NCBI GenBank assembly: GCA_037176845.1
Contig: JAYKXP010000001.1
Location: 930,001 to 994,000, forward strand
Length of the DNA stretch: 64,000 nucleotides
Direction: 5' to 3'
From: Paramarasmius palmivorus
Lineage: Eukaryota > Basidiomycota > Agaricomycetes > Agaricales > Marasmiaceae
Part shown: one piece after another, positions 50,902 through 61,492 of the stretch
Position numbering within the stretch: the first letter of the stretch is position 1
Layout: each line of letters starts with the position of its first letter
The notes under the pieces: model-generated
What the model was told of the DNA's origin: nothing
Databases searched by the model: none
What the model saw: the letters and a program-made list of their open reading frames with translations, nothing else
Made by a program: the position numbers and the translations under genes

Positions 50902-53022
50902 ATGTCCCTGTGGAATGCCCAACAAGCAAGTGAGAGGTACCTGCGCCGCAGAAGGAGTGGACCGAACCCGCTGCAACGAAAAGGCTGGCAAAGGGGAGCA
51001 ATGGTGTTCATGGCATCGAGAGGTGAGCACGCTATATTCCTTGTTCGAGTTTTGTTTTAGTTAACATCGGTTTTGAATTAGCAACGAGAGGTGCTATACA
51101 AGAACTACAAGGCGTGTAAAGCTGCTGTCGAAAGGTTCTCAGAAGAGAAGGTCGAAAAGCGTGTCAGAGAAGTCAAGAAACTGCCACTTGGACGTGTCCA
51201 GCGATTGCACGACATTTTGAAGACCAAACGTCGTTTCTTGAAGGGGTCAGTCGGTTCGAAAGCCAATTATATGAAACATCCAGTCCCAAACGTTTCTACT
51301 CTAGATGTATCGACGCACAGGAGTGTTTTTACGAGAGGTTCTTTGGGTGAGTAGCTTGTATCCTGCCGCGTCATTAGTTTCGATTCTGACAACCCGGACC
51401 ATTAGAGAGGACCTGGTATGTGTCAACTCACTATGAGATTAATACTGTTCCATTTATTTTGTGCTGTCCTTAGGACTTCGGCACCCCGGACAACGTTTGG
51501 CATCTCACGACGAGGTTGGATGAACTGGAGACAGTAATCACCGCGGTGGAAGAGCGATACCGAGAGCTCATACTTCTTTCCGAGGATGCACTTTGGTTGT
51601 TCGAAGACATTAAACCTTCCGGAGTACCATCGCAATTCCTCGAAGCATGCTGCGAACACCCAGAAATCACTCTCGAGGAAGCACGGCTCCCAGCACCAAA
51701 GGACAAGGGCAAACAGAGGCTGGAGTTCGACCCTGTTGGAGAAGCCTCGAGAAGAAAGCGCTTTGGATTGGTGATTGGAATCTGGAACTATATCGCTAGG
51801 CTGTGTACTCCACCCGAATCACAGTTCTTTCAAGAACGCTTAAACGTCATCTACGCTCTTATTGCTCGGTGTATATGTTTCGACGCTACGCTGTTTGTCG
51901 CTGCATGGAAATACCACACGGTCGAGGAATTTCTACAAGATCTTGAACTCGAGGTACCCGTGCTGGAAAGGTTGATGAGCATCCTGTCGCAGCATGATGT
52001 TCATCGTGTTCGTGCGGCTATCGACGACGTTCTATGTCCCTCAGATGTTGAAGGTGAAAAGTACACGTTTCTGGGTGTAACGCTACACCACAAGCTCAGT
52101 CCAGCATCGTTTCCATTCCATGCATGGGGACATTGGGCTGCTTTCTTTCCGTCGCGTTGTCTATGTGCTACAAAGAAAGGTTTTCCCAAGGTATGTTGTA
52201 GCTTTGTAATTCTAGTTCTTTCCATCGAACTGCTCTTATGCGCTTGTACAGGCTCATGACATCTCCATCTCGTCAAGGTACATGCAACTTTACGGATTGC
52301 AGATCCGCTGCTTGTCGCAATACGACGCCGCGATACGTGAAAGTGTACAAATCCTCGATCTCTGCGGCATTCACCTCGCCTATCTCGACCCTGGTGGGCT
52401 TCGACACTCCGTTGAAAAGTCTACAGGGACCGATGGCAGAATGTATTGGGTGGAAACAAGAGGAGCGATTGTCATTCGCGGAGCTATCCCACTCAAAGAG
52501 CCGATAATTGATCATTTTGTTGCTGAATGCACACGACATCCCGACCTGATGATTCGGATTCGCCGAGGTCTCAATGGTCAAGCTGTCAATTTTCCGGAGG
52601 ACATATGGAGCCGTCAATCTAGACAAGCTAGGACCTTCACCGAGCTCGACAAGGCTGCTTGGACAAAGGAGAGTGCATCGCACGGCGGACTTTCTGATTG
52701 TCAGGACTTCTTCACGAATGGGATGCCATTGAAGGATTGTCTTGAGTTCGCGGTCTTCGATGGGAGTGACTGCGATTTTGATCGCGCACTCTCAAAACTT
52801 GCGGATATTTGCTTAAAGATCCACGGGCTCAAAGATATGGACGGATTAAAGCGACATTTCTTGTCCGTATACGTGGAGGAAGGGGAGTTAGAACAAGATG
52901 CAAAAGGGGAATTGCTTTCTTTCACTTGTTCGAGGGAGGATACGTGGTTGATGAGGATGCATCTCCTTAATGCGCAACATCCCAACAAAGATCATGCAGG
53001 TTTTGCGGGTAGATTTATTTAA
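50902..53022 (+). CDS. Unrecognised protein, 624 residues
   Basis: Exons are 50902-51022, 51089-51346, 51408-51415, 51474-52190 and 52252-53022. I do not recognise a family. The N-terminus is very basic (SERYLRRRRSG) and followed by a helical charged region (AVERFSEEKVEKRVREVKKL). The middle and C-terminal parts look like a globular domain with features such as SFPFHAWGHWAAFFPS, RQARTFTELDKAAW and DCLEFAVFDGSDCDFDRALS. No signal peptide or membrane segment. Phase can only be closed by an 8-nt micro-exon (AGGACCTG) between two introns, so that part of the model is less certain. The stop codon TAA is also the target site of the MITE that follows immediately. Confidence 0.7.
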
Positions 53023-53191
53023 GGGCCTGTTCGGTAAACATTTCCTGCACAAATGTACCGGTATATTCTACCAATTTTGGTAACTATCAAGGACATTTTT
53101 TCCTGCCCCGAGTAGGAACCAAGGAAAATCAGCGCCATTTTCTCGAATATACCAGGACAAAATATCCTGGACATTTTTACCGAACAGGCCC
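53023..53191. mobile_element. 169-bp MITE, PIF/Harbinger-like, with 16-bp perfect terminal inverted repeats
   Basis: The left end GGGCCTGTTCGGTAAA (53023-53038) is the exact reverse complement of TTTACCGAACAGGCCC (53176-53191). It is flanked by TAA at 53020-53022 and TAA at 53192-53194, a 3-bp target duplication of the TWA type used by PIF/Harbinger transposons. It has no coding capacity, so it would need a transposase in trans. The perfect ends suggest recent insertion. The left TAA is the stop codon of the upstream gene. Confidence 0.88.
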
Positions 53192-53194
53192 TAA

Positions 53195-54394
53195 GGACTT
53201 CCGTTCTATGCTTGGTTCTATTCATCGGAGTTTTCGATGAATTGCACGTACTCTACCGCCTGTGGTCCGAGTCTTATTTTTGTTGTTACTCCATATCCTA
53301 CGCTTTGCTATTTACTTTGCGCTATTTCAGCAAGAGTCCTCCCTGTTTCCTATCTGGTCTTATCTCTGCGAAAGGTCTGTCACAAACAGCTAGTGCCTTA
53401 TATGACATCGCAAAGTATCCACTACTGCCGCAAGAAGCGGATAGTGGAGAGGAGCTCGCGGGAGAGCTCATAAGGATTCCCAGCAGCAAAATCCCCTCGT
53501 CACCGGAAGCGTAATTAGCTTTGTTACTTATCTGTATGACACTGACAGTGGAGTAGGGACGTTAACTTGTGACTTATTAATTCCGCATGGCGTGGGTGGT
53601 TCGCCAGGGCGTAGTACGGTAGTACTGATGGAACTAGTAGCGGCTGGAAGCGACAATTCATAAATTCACGCAGCGCATGATAAGGGTCCAATAGAGAGCA
53701 TGAATTTTCGAGCGATTTTTAGGCACATGCTGCTCTGCTATAGCACATTAAAGAACCAAGGAACGAATTGTTGAGGGTATCTGCATGTGTCCAAGCAATG
53801 TGAACAAAGGAAACACTGCCTTTCGGCATTTGCTTACCTCGGAGAGCGGAGTTCTCACAGCAAGTATCCACCACCTCGTCCCGAATGTTCGGATCCTATT
53901 CAAGCTTCCGAACCTGCCTGGCGTTTAGGCCAGTAAATTTCCTTTTTTTTACGCCTCAGACCGAGGGTAATCGAGTCCTAGAACTGCCAATATATTTTGG
54001 AGGACACACGAGGACATACTAGTACAAGGACCGTTTTCCAGGGTCTTCCCGAAATTCGTCACATTTCCGTCGCCGAAGTCTAGTCACCGGAACGCGTATC
54101 ACCATCAAGTTCGGATATATCTTGCGCTGGGATGCTTCCTTTTTCGTCAAAACACCTCAAGAAACGACCTTGGATTGAGGGATTTGGCGGCTTGGAGCTA
54201 CTACCGATCAACAAGCCTTTGTTCGCCCCCCTCTTTTTGAACGTTTCCTTTTACAGCCCTGACGCAAGATCCATCTCCGCCGGAGAAGAGTACCCTTATA
54301 AATACGATGTGGTAGGGCCAGGAAATTCGCCTTTGTTACCCCCATATTTTGGAGAATACCCTCACGCGTCTCGAAATCTTCTTTCAATCCTCGA
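53195..54394. other. Intergenic region of 1.2 kb
   Basis: An open frame at 53212-53514 (100 codons) follows the MITE but has no motif. Another at 54132-54398 (88 codons) overlaps the ATG of the kinase-like gene by four bases (ATGA) and could be an upstream ORF or chance. The 3' UTR of the unrecognised gene may extend through the MITE. Confidence 0.4.
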
Positions 54395-55348
54395 ATGACC
54401 ACTCTACGCGTTCAATTTCCTGTGACACAATGGCCTGGATGGCACATACCCGAGTTAACCCTTACCTCTACGGACCAGACATCTTTGCTGCCCTCTTCGT
54501 CTTCCGCCATTACGGTCCAAGTTGATCCCAAAACAGACTCAGACTATTGTTCAGACTCCCCTGTGTTCCGCGCGTATATCAAAGACACTTTGCAACGTCA
54601 AGACGGTACGCAGGTGGTGCTGAAGTTTGCCTTCAGAGAAGATTTCGTGGATGACCTCGCTCAAGAAGCCGAAGTCTACAGAAATGCGCTGGAGCCTCTA
54701 CAGGGGAGTGCAATTCCACGATGCTATGGGCTATTCACCGGGGAAGGAGAGGAGGGGCAGGAAATTGCATGTCTGGTGTTGGAATACTGTGGCGAGAGTC
54801 TTGACCAACCATTCTGTCTGCTTCCACTTGACGTGCGGTACGTCTGCCTGTATCTTCATTTCCGTTTACGTTGATCTAACCCTCAATCTTTCCCTTCTGG
54901 GCAAGAATGCGGATTTTGGAACGATTGTACGAGCTCCACAAATGCGGAGTTCATCATGGCGACGTAAGTTGAGCGTCCATTCGTGAACTTTCGGTCAATG
55001 TCTGATGTCTGATGCTCATTCCAGTTCGCCGAAAGAAACGTGCTAAAATATAACAATGACATTCGCCTCATTGATTTTGATCAGACTGAGTTCCACGACT
55101 GCGACTGCAATCAAACCTTTGACGTCCGTCCTGGAGCAAAGTTACCGAGGCCAGAAGACTTTGGATGCCCAGCACTTTGGGAGATTTGCCGTTTTGAGAT
55201 GAGGATTTGGGATGAAAGCTGTGACTTCCAAGAAGGTAAGCCGCTCATCTTTGATTGTGATTGAGCCTCATATGAATCACCAGTCTTCTATAACAGAAAG
55301 GCTAGCAAAATTATGACTTCGACGTCGATACCAATTAGTGTTGCATGA
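54395..55348 (+). CDS. Small protein-kinase-like protein
   Basis: Exons are 54395-54837, 54906-54963, 55025-55235 and 55284-55348, giving 258 residues. It has an atypical kinase fold: a likely ATP-binding Lys in VVLKFAFRED, a helix with EAEVYRNALEPLQG, hinge LVLEYCGES, catalytic loop VHHGDFAERNVL (HGD with Asn) and metal-binding IDFDQTE. Such compact kinase-like proteins are frequent in mushroom genomes and their substrates are unknown. The last intron is optional: without it the frame stops at 55264 after KPLIFDCD. The activation segment and C-lobe are short, so catalytic activity is uncertain. Confidence 0.7.
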
Positions 55349-55780
55349 TACCCTTGTTGACCTTTGTACTACTACTAATTCTTCCCTGTAAGTAACTTAT
55401 ATCCCATAATAGCTGTATGTCCCTTGTTCATAGTATGTAGTCGTGTTGCGTGCAAATTCCGATGTATGAATCCGACACACGGACGAGATAAGGTCTTTCA
55501 AAATCATCGACAAAACCAAGAGGGGTCGAGACGGCAGAATGCTTTCCCAGATAAGATAACAGTCCCACGCCAACCTGGCCTTCGCACGTCGACCATGACA
55601 CAATTCAAATTTCCTTCAATCTCTACCACGGCCCTCCATGCAGGCGACAAGCAGGAACATTCTTAAACGATGTATAAAGCTCAGGTATCCGTAAGTTTCC
55701 CTTATCCTTCCTGCTTCACGAAGCACGCTTGCTCATACCTTTCGATTAGTCCGAGGAGCGAACTTGGTGCAAGGCGTACT
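55349..55780. other. Intergenic region, nothing found
   Basis: A short gap holding the 3' end of the kinase-like gene and the promoter of the aminotransferase. An in-frame ATG at 55670 would extend the aminotransferase by 37 residues (MYKAQVSVSF...). I did not use it because the ATG at 55781 fits the family better. Confidence 0.4.
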
Positions 55781-57527
55781 ATGGCGACCGCATCTGAGAA
55801 TCTTCAGGAGTTTGGAGAGTACCATGTAAACGGAGGCCTTGGACGGATCACAAAGGGGATCATGTCCAAAGCACAAGGGTCATATGTGCAGTTCCAGGAT
55901 GGTAGAAATATGCTAGATTTCACTTGTGGGATTGGTGTCACGAATTTGGGTGAGTCATTGAAGCTCGTAGTACCGGGAAGTATATCTCAATGCTAGAGTC
56001 AATTTAGGCCATTGTCATCCTAAAGTTAGCCAGGCTGCTGCTGAGCAGTGTCTCAACCTCAATCATGCTCAGGTGTGCCGAAACGTCCACGGGCGATACA
56101 AGTTACATTTTAACCTTTTTCATAGTGTAGCATTGCGTTCCACGAACCCTATCTTCGCCTCATCGAAAAGCTGCTCCCGGTCATGCCCGATAAGTCGCTT
56201 GACTCATTCTTCTTCTGGAACTCTGGATCGGAGGCCGTTGAAGCCGCGCTGAAGATGGCTAGGATTATTACCGGCAAGCAAAATATTATTTGCATGCAAG
56301 GCAGGTGTCTCTGTTATCTATTCAGTGCTGAGATGCTGAAGCTTATACTGGGCGTCTAGGTGCATATCACGGACGAACATTTGGCGCCATGGGCGTTACG
56401 AAGAGCAAGACTATCTACTCCGAGGGCGTTGCTCCGTTGATGGTACGTTATCGGAATCTTTCTGTGAATTCTCCTTTGACCTTTTCTATAGCCCGGAACC
56501 TTCCCAATACCGTACCCTTACTGGCATCAACATGCTCTTCCTCCTTCCGCTTCTCCTTCAGTTCTCGTCTCTCAGTCACTCTATCAGCTGCACCTTCTTC
56601 TCGCTCAGCAGACTGCACCCTCGGATACTGCCGCTATCATCATTGAACCTGTTCTCGGAGAAGGAGGTTACGTCCCAGCGCCAAAGGAGTTCTTGCAGGG
56701 TCTTCGGGACATTTGTGACAAGCACAACATTCTCTTGATCATTGATGAAGTTCAGAGCGGCTTTGCTCGTACTGGAAGGTTTTTCTCTATTGAGGAAAGC
56801 GGAGTTAGGCCTGATATCTTGATTATGGCAAAGGTAGACGAATTTATCTGTTGTAAACTTCTGGATTCTGATTGACTCCGTTATCTACATAGGGGCTGGC
56901 CAACGGCTTCCCGTTGAGTGGAGTTGTTAGTCGAAAAGAGCTTACCGACAAGCTTAAACCTGGAAGCATGGTAGGCTCACCGAAACTACCGATTGAGATC
57001 CTTTAATAAGCCTCACTCACAGGGAGGCACCTATGCCGGAAATGTTGTCTCGTGCGCTGCTGCATGTGCTGTTGCAGACGTGATCAAGGAAGAAAATGTT
57101 TTGGCGAATGTTCAAGCTCGGTTAGTATTCTTCCATTCCGATCCTTACTGAGATCTCAATGCTCTCTCCCGATAGATCAGAACAACTCTTTTCTTTCCTG
57201 CACTCACTCAAAGATGATGCAACCCTCGCGCCGTATATCCTTGACATTCGTGGTCGTGGTCTAATGGTCGCCATGGAGTTTGCTTCTTCTGAGTCTGTTG
57301 GAGCTGCCTACGATCCAATCACTGTACAAGACCAAGCACTGAAAGTCAAGAAGGGCATGGCTAGCCGAGTTGCCAAGAAGTGCATTGAAAAGGGGATGCT
57401 CTTGTTAACCACCAGTGCCTACGAGGTCGTGAGATTCATTCCTCCGCTCACCATTTCGGAACAAGATATGCAAAAAGGATGCGCAATCTTCGCCGAAGCT
57501 TTGCGCGAGGCCGTGAGAGAAGGTTGA
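55781..57527 (+). CDS. Class III PLP-dependent aminotransferase (4-aminobutyrate aminotransferase-like)
   Basis: Eight exons: 55781-55949, 56008-56072, 56126-56300, 56360-56442, 56492-56833, 56893-56970, 57023-57120 and 57176-57527, giving 453 residues. Family marks are TCGIGVTNLGHCHPKV, FFFWNSGSEAVEAALKMAR, GAYHGRTFGAMGVTKS, IIEPVLGEGGYVPAP, LLIIDEVQSGFARTGRFF (Asp binds the PLP nitrogen) and ILIMAKGLANGFPLSG, whose Lys forms the Schiff base. It probably moves the amino group from an omega-amino acid to an oxo-acid. The exact substrate is not certain. Intron 3 (56301-56359) starts gcaggt, a GC donor needed to give QGAYHGRT. There is no clear mitochondrial presequence with this start. Confidence 0.92.
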
Positions 57528-57685
57528 TAACAAAATTTCCCCGGTCGCAGTTGTGAGGAGCTCATTAATGATTAGACGCCGGTTCGAAGCGTGTTGATCA
57601 AAACTCTGTACTTAAATCTTCGGTAGCAGTTGTAAGTGTACAAAGCATCTATTCAGGTTTCAGATTCCACACTTAATTATGAACA

Positions 57686-58481
57686 TCAATATACACCGGG
57701 GAATAACTTGTAAGGCACGTCCCGTCTCCAATTTTCCCATTTATCCCCGAATTCCTTCGCAAGAATCTCCTCTTCAGATTTTATCCGCATCATCAGCGTC
57801 GCAACCATGACAGTGATTCCGCCGAACCAGCCAATCACCGCCATTCTACCCCATAATGTCTCAAGAATTCCGCTCTCTCTAACCCATGATCCTGATATGA
57901 GATGTTGAAGCATGCCGAAGGACAGACTGATGACAGCCCCCGTGTATGATGGGTGGCGGACTACCGAGTATAGTCCAGAGGTGACAAGCTTGTGATCCTT
58001 TTGCACGCTGAGCTCGAATGTAAAAGATGCTCCCAGCGCCCGGAAGCAGTGGGCACGAATGATGCCTCCCAGCGCAACCAGAAGCGAGCAGAGGATGAAG
58101 GACGGCTTTATCTCTGCCATACGGTTGATGAGATCCCCCGAGACCGTTGTCGGCGAGACGAGTAGAGAAGAAGCCACTGGGGAAGTGGGGCGGTAGACGA
58201 GTGATAATATGAGCGCTGTCTCTACGAAACAAACGACCCAGAAAAGCATCTGCGTGAAAGTCAGTCATGGCCTTGGAGTAGTCAACTGGACAACTCACTT
58301 TGAAATAAGTGACCGGCCCGCCAGCGGTGAGGATACGTCTCAAGACGACCTCTCCGGTATGTGCAACGCCTTTGTGAGGGATGTATTGCTCCTTAGTAGG
58401 CGGTGGTCGGTTGGGCGGCGTCATTCCGACATGAAGAGATATAGTTGATAGCAGGAGAAAGGGTATTTTGACGAGAGACAT
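57686..58481 (-). CDS. ICMT-like (isoprenylcysteine carboxyl methyltransferase family) membrane protein
   Basis: Exons are 58481-58299 and 58249-57686 on the minus strand, giving 248 residues. It has several hydrophobic helices. The C-terminal SAM-binding signature is SGLYSVVRHPSYTG..., then EEEILAKEFGDKWENWRRDV, as in Ste14/ICMT and related PEMT-type methyltransferases. True ICMT methylates the C-terminal prenylcysteine of Ras and pheromone precursors in the ER. Mushrooms hold several paralogues of this family, so the substrate here is unproven. The first 20 residues are hydrophobic and could be a first helix. It is convergent with the aminotransferase, 158 bp apart. Confidence 0.85.
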
Positions 58482-61337
58482 CCTGCTTCCTGGCTTGTCA
58501 ATGGTGCCATGGGGGATAGCAGTATACTTATATACCCCAGGACGTAAGAGCAGCAAGCATAAGGTTACCTGTCGTGTACAAGTTGGGACCCTCAATCTGG
58601 CCGAACTCGGAAGTTATTCTTGATGAGGCGATTCAATAGCAAACCGATTGTCGGTGGCATCCAGAATGCTCGGCAGGAAGCACATAATCAAGTGACCGAA
58701 TATGATGTGGTCCAGGCACTGACTTCCAACACGAGTAACATATTTCAGTACAAGTGTGTGAGTGGAGCACAATTCTTGATCTAGGTCGGAAACTATCTCA
58801 AGCCACCGTTGTGAAGCTGCGCAGAACCCAATAGACGCTGAGAAATGGTAGAAAACACCAGCTGATATGTGCGTTTTAACCTTAGTAACCGGAAAGTTTC
58901 CAAATGATAGAACATACATACTGTCAGCTGCATTCGACAAATTTAGACCGTCCTTCGCGGGCGTTATGTCTGCGGTTCTCGCAATTTCTTCTTCGCCGAG
59001 CCCCGTGCTTATGTATTGATTAATTATGCAGAGTTTTCCTGTCCGAGAGCCTAGGAAGCATCGGCTGAGAGAATGAAGCAGCAATGAAGAGAAGGAGACA
59101 TGCCATAGTGATAGTGACCGGAAAATACGGGATCTAAATGATTAAACGAGGTAAGTAAAGAATGCTCGGACAATCTCGCTTTATTGAGCTTGGTACATAC
59201 ATATGGTGGAAGCATGCTAGCTTGCCGGGGAAATTATTGCAGCACTCTACTGCCGGTGATCGGGATAGAGATCACGATTCTTTAAGTCCGGGAATGAAGA
59301 CATTCGGGTTCAAGTTGGAATTGCACTTCGAACTCAGACTTAAGAAGATGCCAGGGCCAATGAGCTGTGAAAGAGTGTTTGAGCATGAGGTCCTGCGAAA
59401 AAGACAACTAATTAGCGACATAAGCCCCAAACACTGCAGTAAGAAACTGCTTAGCAGTTAAACACTGTACTCATCGAACATAGAGCGAGGCGGAGCCGTC
59501 CAGGAATCCCTGAGGGCCCTGAGGGGAGCTTGTAGGGTGTGCCCATGTCCCTGACCAGTGGGCACTGTCACGATCATGGTAGGCATACATACACTCGCGG
59601 AGCCTGTGAAAGGATGTTAATGAGTCGAGCCGGCCGATCTCGTAACTCAGGAAGCTTCCTCACATGCATACTTGGTTCGTAGTGGGCAGCTAGAAACCCT
59701 TGCCCTATGATAGAAGCCGTTCTTGAAGAGACTTGTTATATATTCCTGGCCACACTGATCAGTCAGTTATTTGGTGTCTACTTTGTGTGGACCTCCTCCA
59801 TATGGAACATTGAAAGTCAGCTTTCAAATCCTGAGCCAGAACTATTCCTAAGTCCGCGCATACTCCCTTAATTGACTGCCTTTAGATGCAGGTGGCTCGA
59901 TGTCACATGAAGACACAGAAATAAATTTGAGCCGGAGAGTTAGTGTGGGCGTGAATTCACTGACAACGTGTCAATGTATTAGTACATGAAAGCGATACGT
60001 GAGACGCACCGACTGGCAACAAGACACCTGTTCGGTTATTAAAATTTCACCTACGCCACCCTTCCTATGTGAAGAAATAGCAAAGAGCCAGTATAGCGAG
60101 CCTGCCAGGGTCTCTTATAACCACTGAGGAAAGAGTATGCTATCCGTTTGAATCTAGCCCGTCGTGAGAAATGGGTCCATGTTAGTCCAGACACCACCTC
60201 GTACTGGAAACTCAATAGGTGTCAAGGCCCATGGCAGAACCTATCAGGGGCGATTGCATCCTACCGGCACAACGATTTGCAAGGCATGAATCTGGGTGCA
60301 CCTTCACTGTTGCATTCAGTCCTGAGCCTCCTGTGCGGCGTCAATGAAAAGACTGTCATTAGCGGCGATCTAGGACTTACTAAGAGGTCCCTAAAGTCAG
60401 CTAACGAGGTGTTCATTGCCCTATGTATCTGGATGCCAGCATTCCTACGTGCGTGTATCCCAATGAGAACCCAGCACGACTCCGACAGTATTTGATCTCT
60501 TTAGCCGCAAGAGGCACCAAGCATTAGTAGCAGGACATAGCGCCACAACACATGCCAGTAAAATGAGCGAGAGCATCCAATAGTTCTCCCGAATTCCGAT
60601 TGTCAAGCTGGCCTGTGATACAGGTCGAGCCGAGCAACTTGAACATTTTTGAAATTTACCTGATGTAAATCGATAACCAACATCTGCGCCCTTTACGAGC
60701 ATGTACAAGCCTGCAGTGCACATGTCCAGCCCTGTCTTTGTGGTGGCACCCTTGACAGCAGTGTGCACATGTTCTCTTATTTATATGACCCCAAACTTGA
60801 ACCAACACGAGGAGCGACGATTTCGGTCCCCGTTCTTGTTCTTGAAGGCCAAATTCCTGTGCAAACCCACTTTGTGCTTCGTATATGGGGTTGAGAAGCA
60901 GAGGATGTGCGTGAATTTGAACAGGGCTGTATTCACCAACTTATGAATCTCATCAGTCAAAAATTCTTCACGAGACCAGGAGTTAACTCACTGTTGAAAT
61001 CCGCCTCTTACATCTGCCGGTTAGTGCCCGATTTCCCCTCATTTTAGGTTTGCAGTCGAGGCATTACGCGTAGTAGTCCTTGTATGGCTGACTGGAAAAT
61101 TGCGAGCCTCGCACTGCTGGGATCATCTCTTCGCGCTGACGAGGTGGTCTGTGAGAAACATTGACAATCTGTAAACAGAATTTTTGATATCTGATTACTC
61201 ACGAGTGCACGGATTTTAAGCCATCTTCCCACCATGTTTTTCAATCCGGAACTTGGTTTGCAAGAGCCAAATAGTAACCTGAGCATTAGTGGAAGTTTGC
61301 AAGTTGTAAGGAAGTAAAGCCAAAAAAAATCCAAACG
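58482..61337. other. 2.9-kb region without a recognised gene
   Basis: The largest open frames are 58614-59084 on the minus strand (156 codons), 60148-60495 (+, 115 codons) and 60445-60768 (-, 107 codons). None carries a motif, and none could be joined to neighbours by clear splice sites. The stretch may hold decayed sequence or an unspliced non-coding transcript. I saw no terminal inverted repeats. Confidence 0.4.
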
Positions 61338-61420
61338 TGACCACCGCAGGACTCGAACCTGCAACCTTTTGGTACGCTTGGTAATCGAAGCCAAACGCGC
61401 TACCATTGCGCCAGGAAGCC
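61338..61420 (-). tRNA. tRNA with 11-nt intron, probably tRNA-Arg (anticodon TCG)
   Basis: Read from 61420 to 61338. The acceptor GGCTTCC faces GGTGGTC, with two G-U pairs and one T-T mismatch. The D arm GCGC..GCGC is perfect. The anticodon stem TTTGG/CCAAA encloses CTTCGA, then TTACCAAGCGT, then A. The canonical intron position after base 37 gives anticodon TCG and an 11-nt intron. The T arm GCAGGTTCGAGTCCTGC is perfect and the discriminator is A. Without the intron the length is 72 nt. The body resembles eukaryotic tRNA-Trp, so the identity is less certain than the tRNA itself. Confidence 0.75.
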
Positions 61421-61492
61421 ATGTTGTTTGAACAGAGAGTGATTATCATAGACCTAATCTCTTTGCTGTCGACAAGCATGTTGCTCAACTAA

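Noticed and set aside
55670..55780. N-terminal extension of the class III aminotransferase from an ATG at 55670
   Set aside because: The frame is open, but the segment lacks a clear presequence pattern and the family start fits the ATG at 55781. It could still be a minor form.
61216..61488. 90-codon minus-strand frame (MASWRNGSAFGFDYQ...)
   Set aside because: It is the translation of the tRNA gene at 61338-61420 and its flanks.
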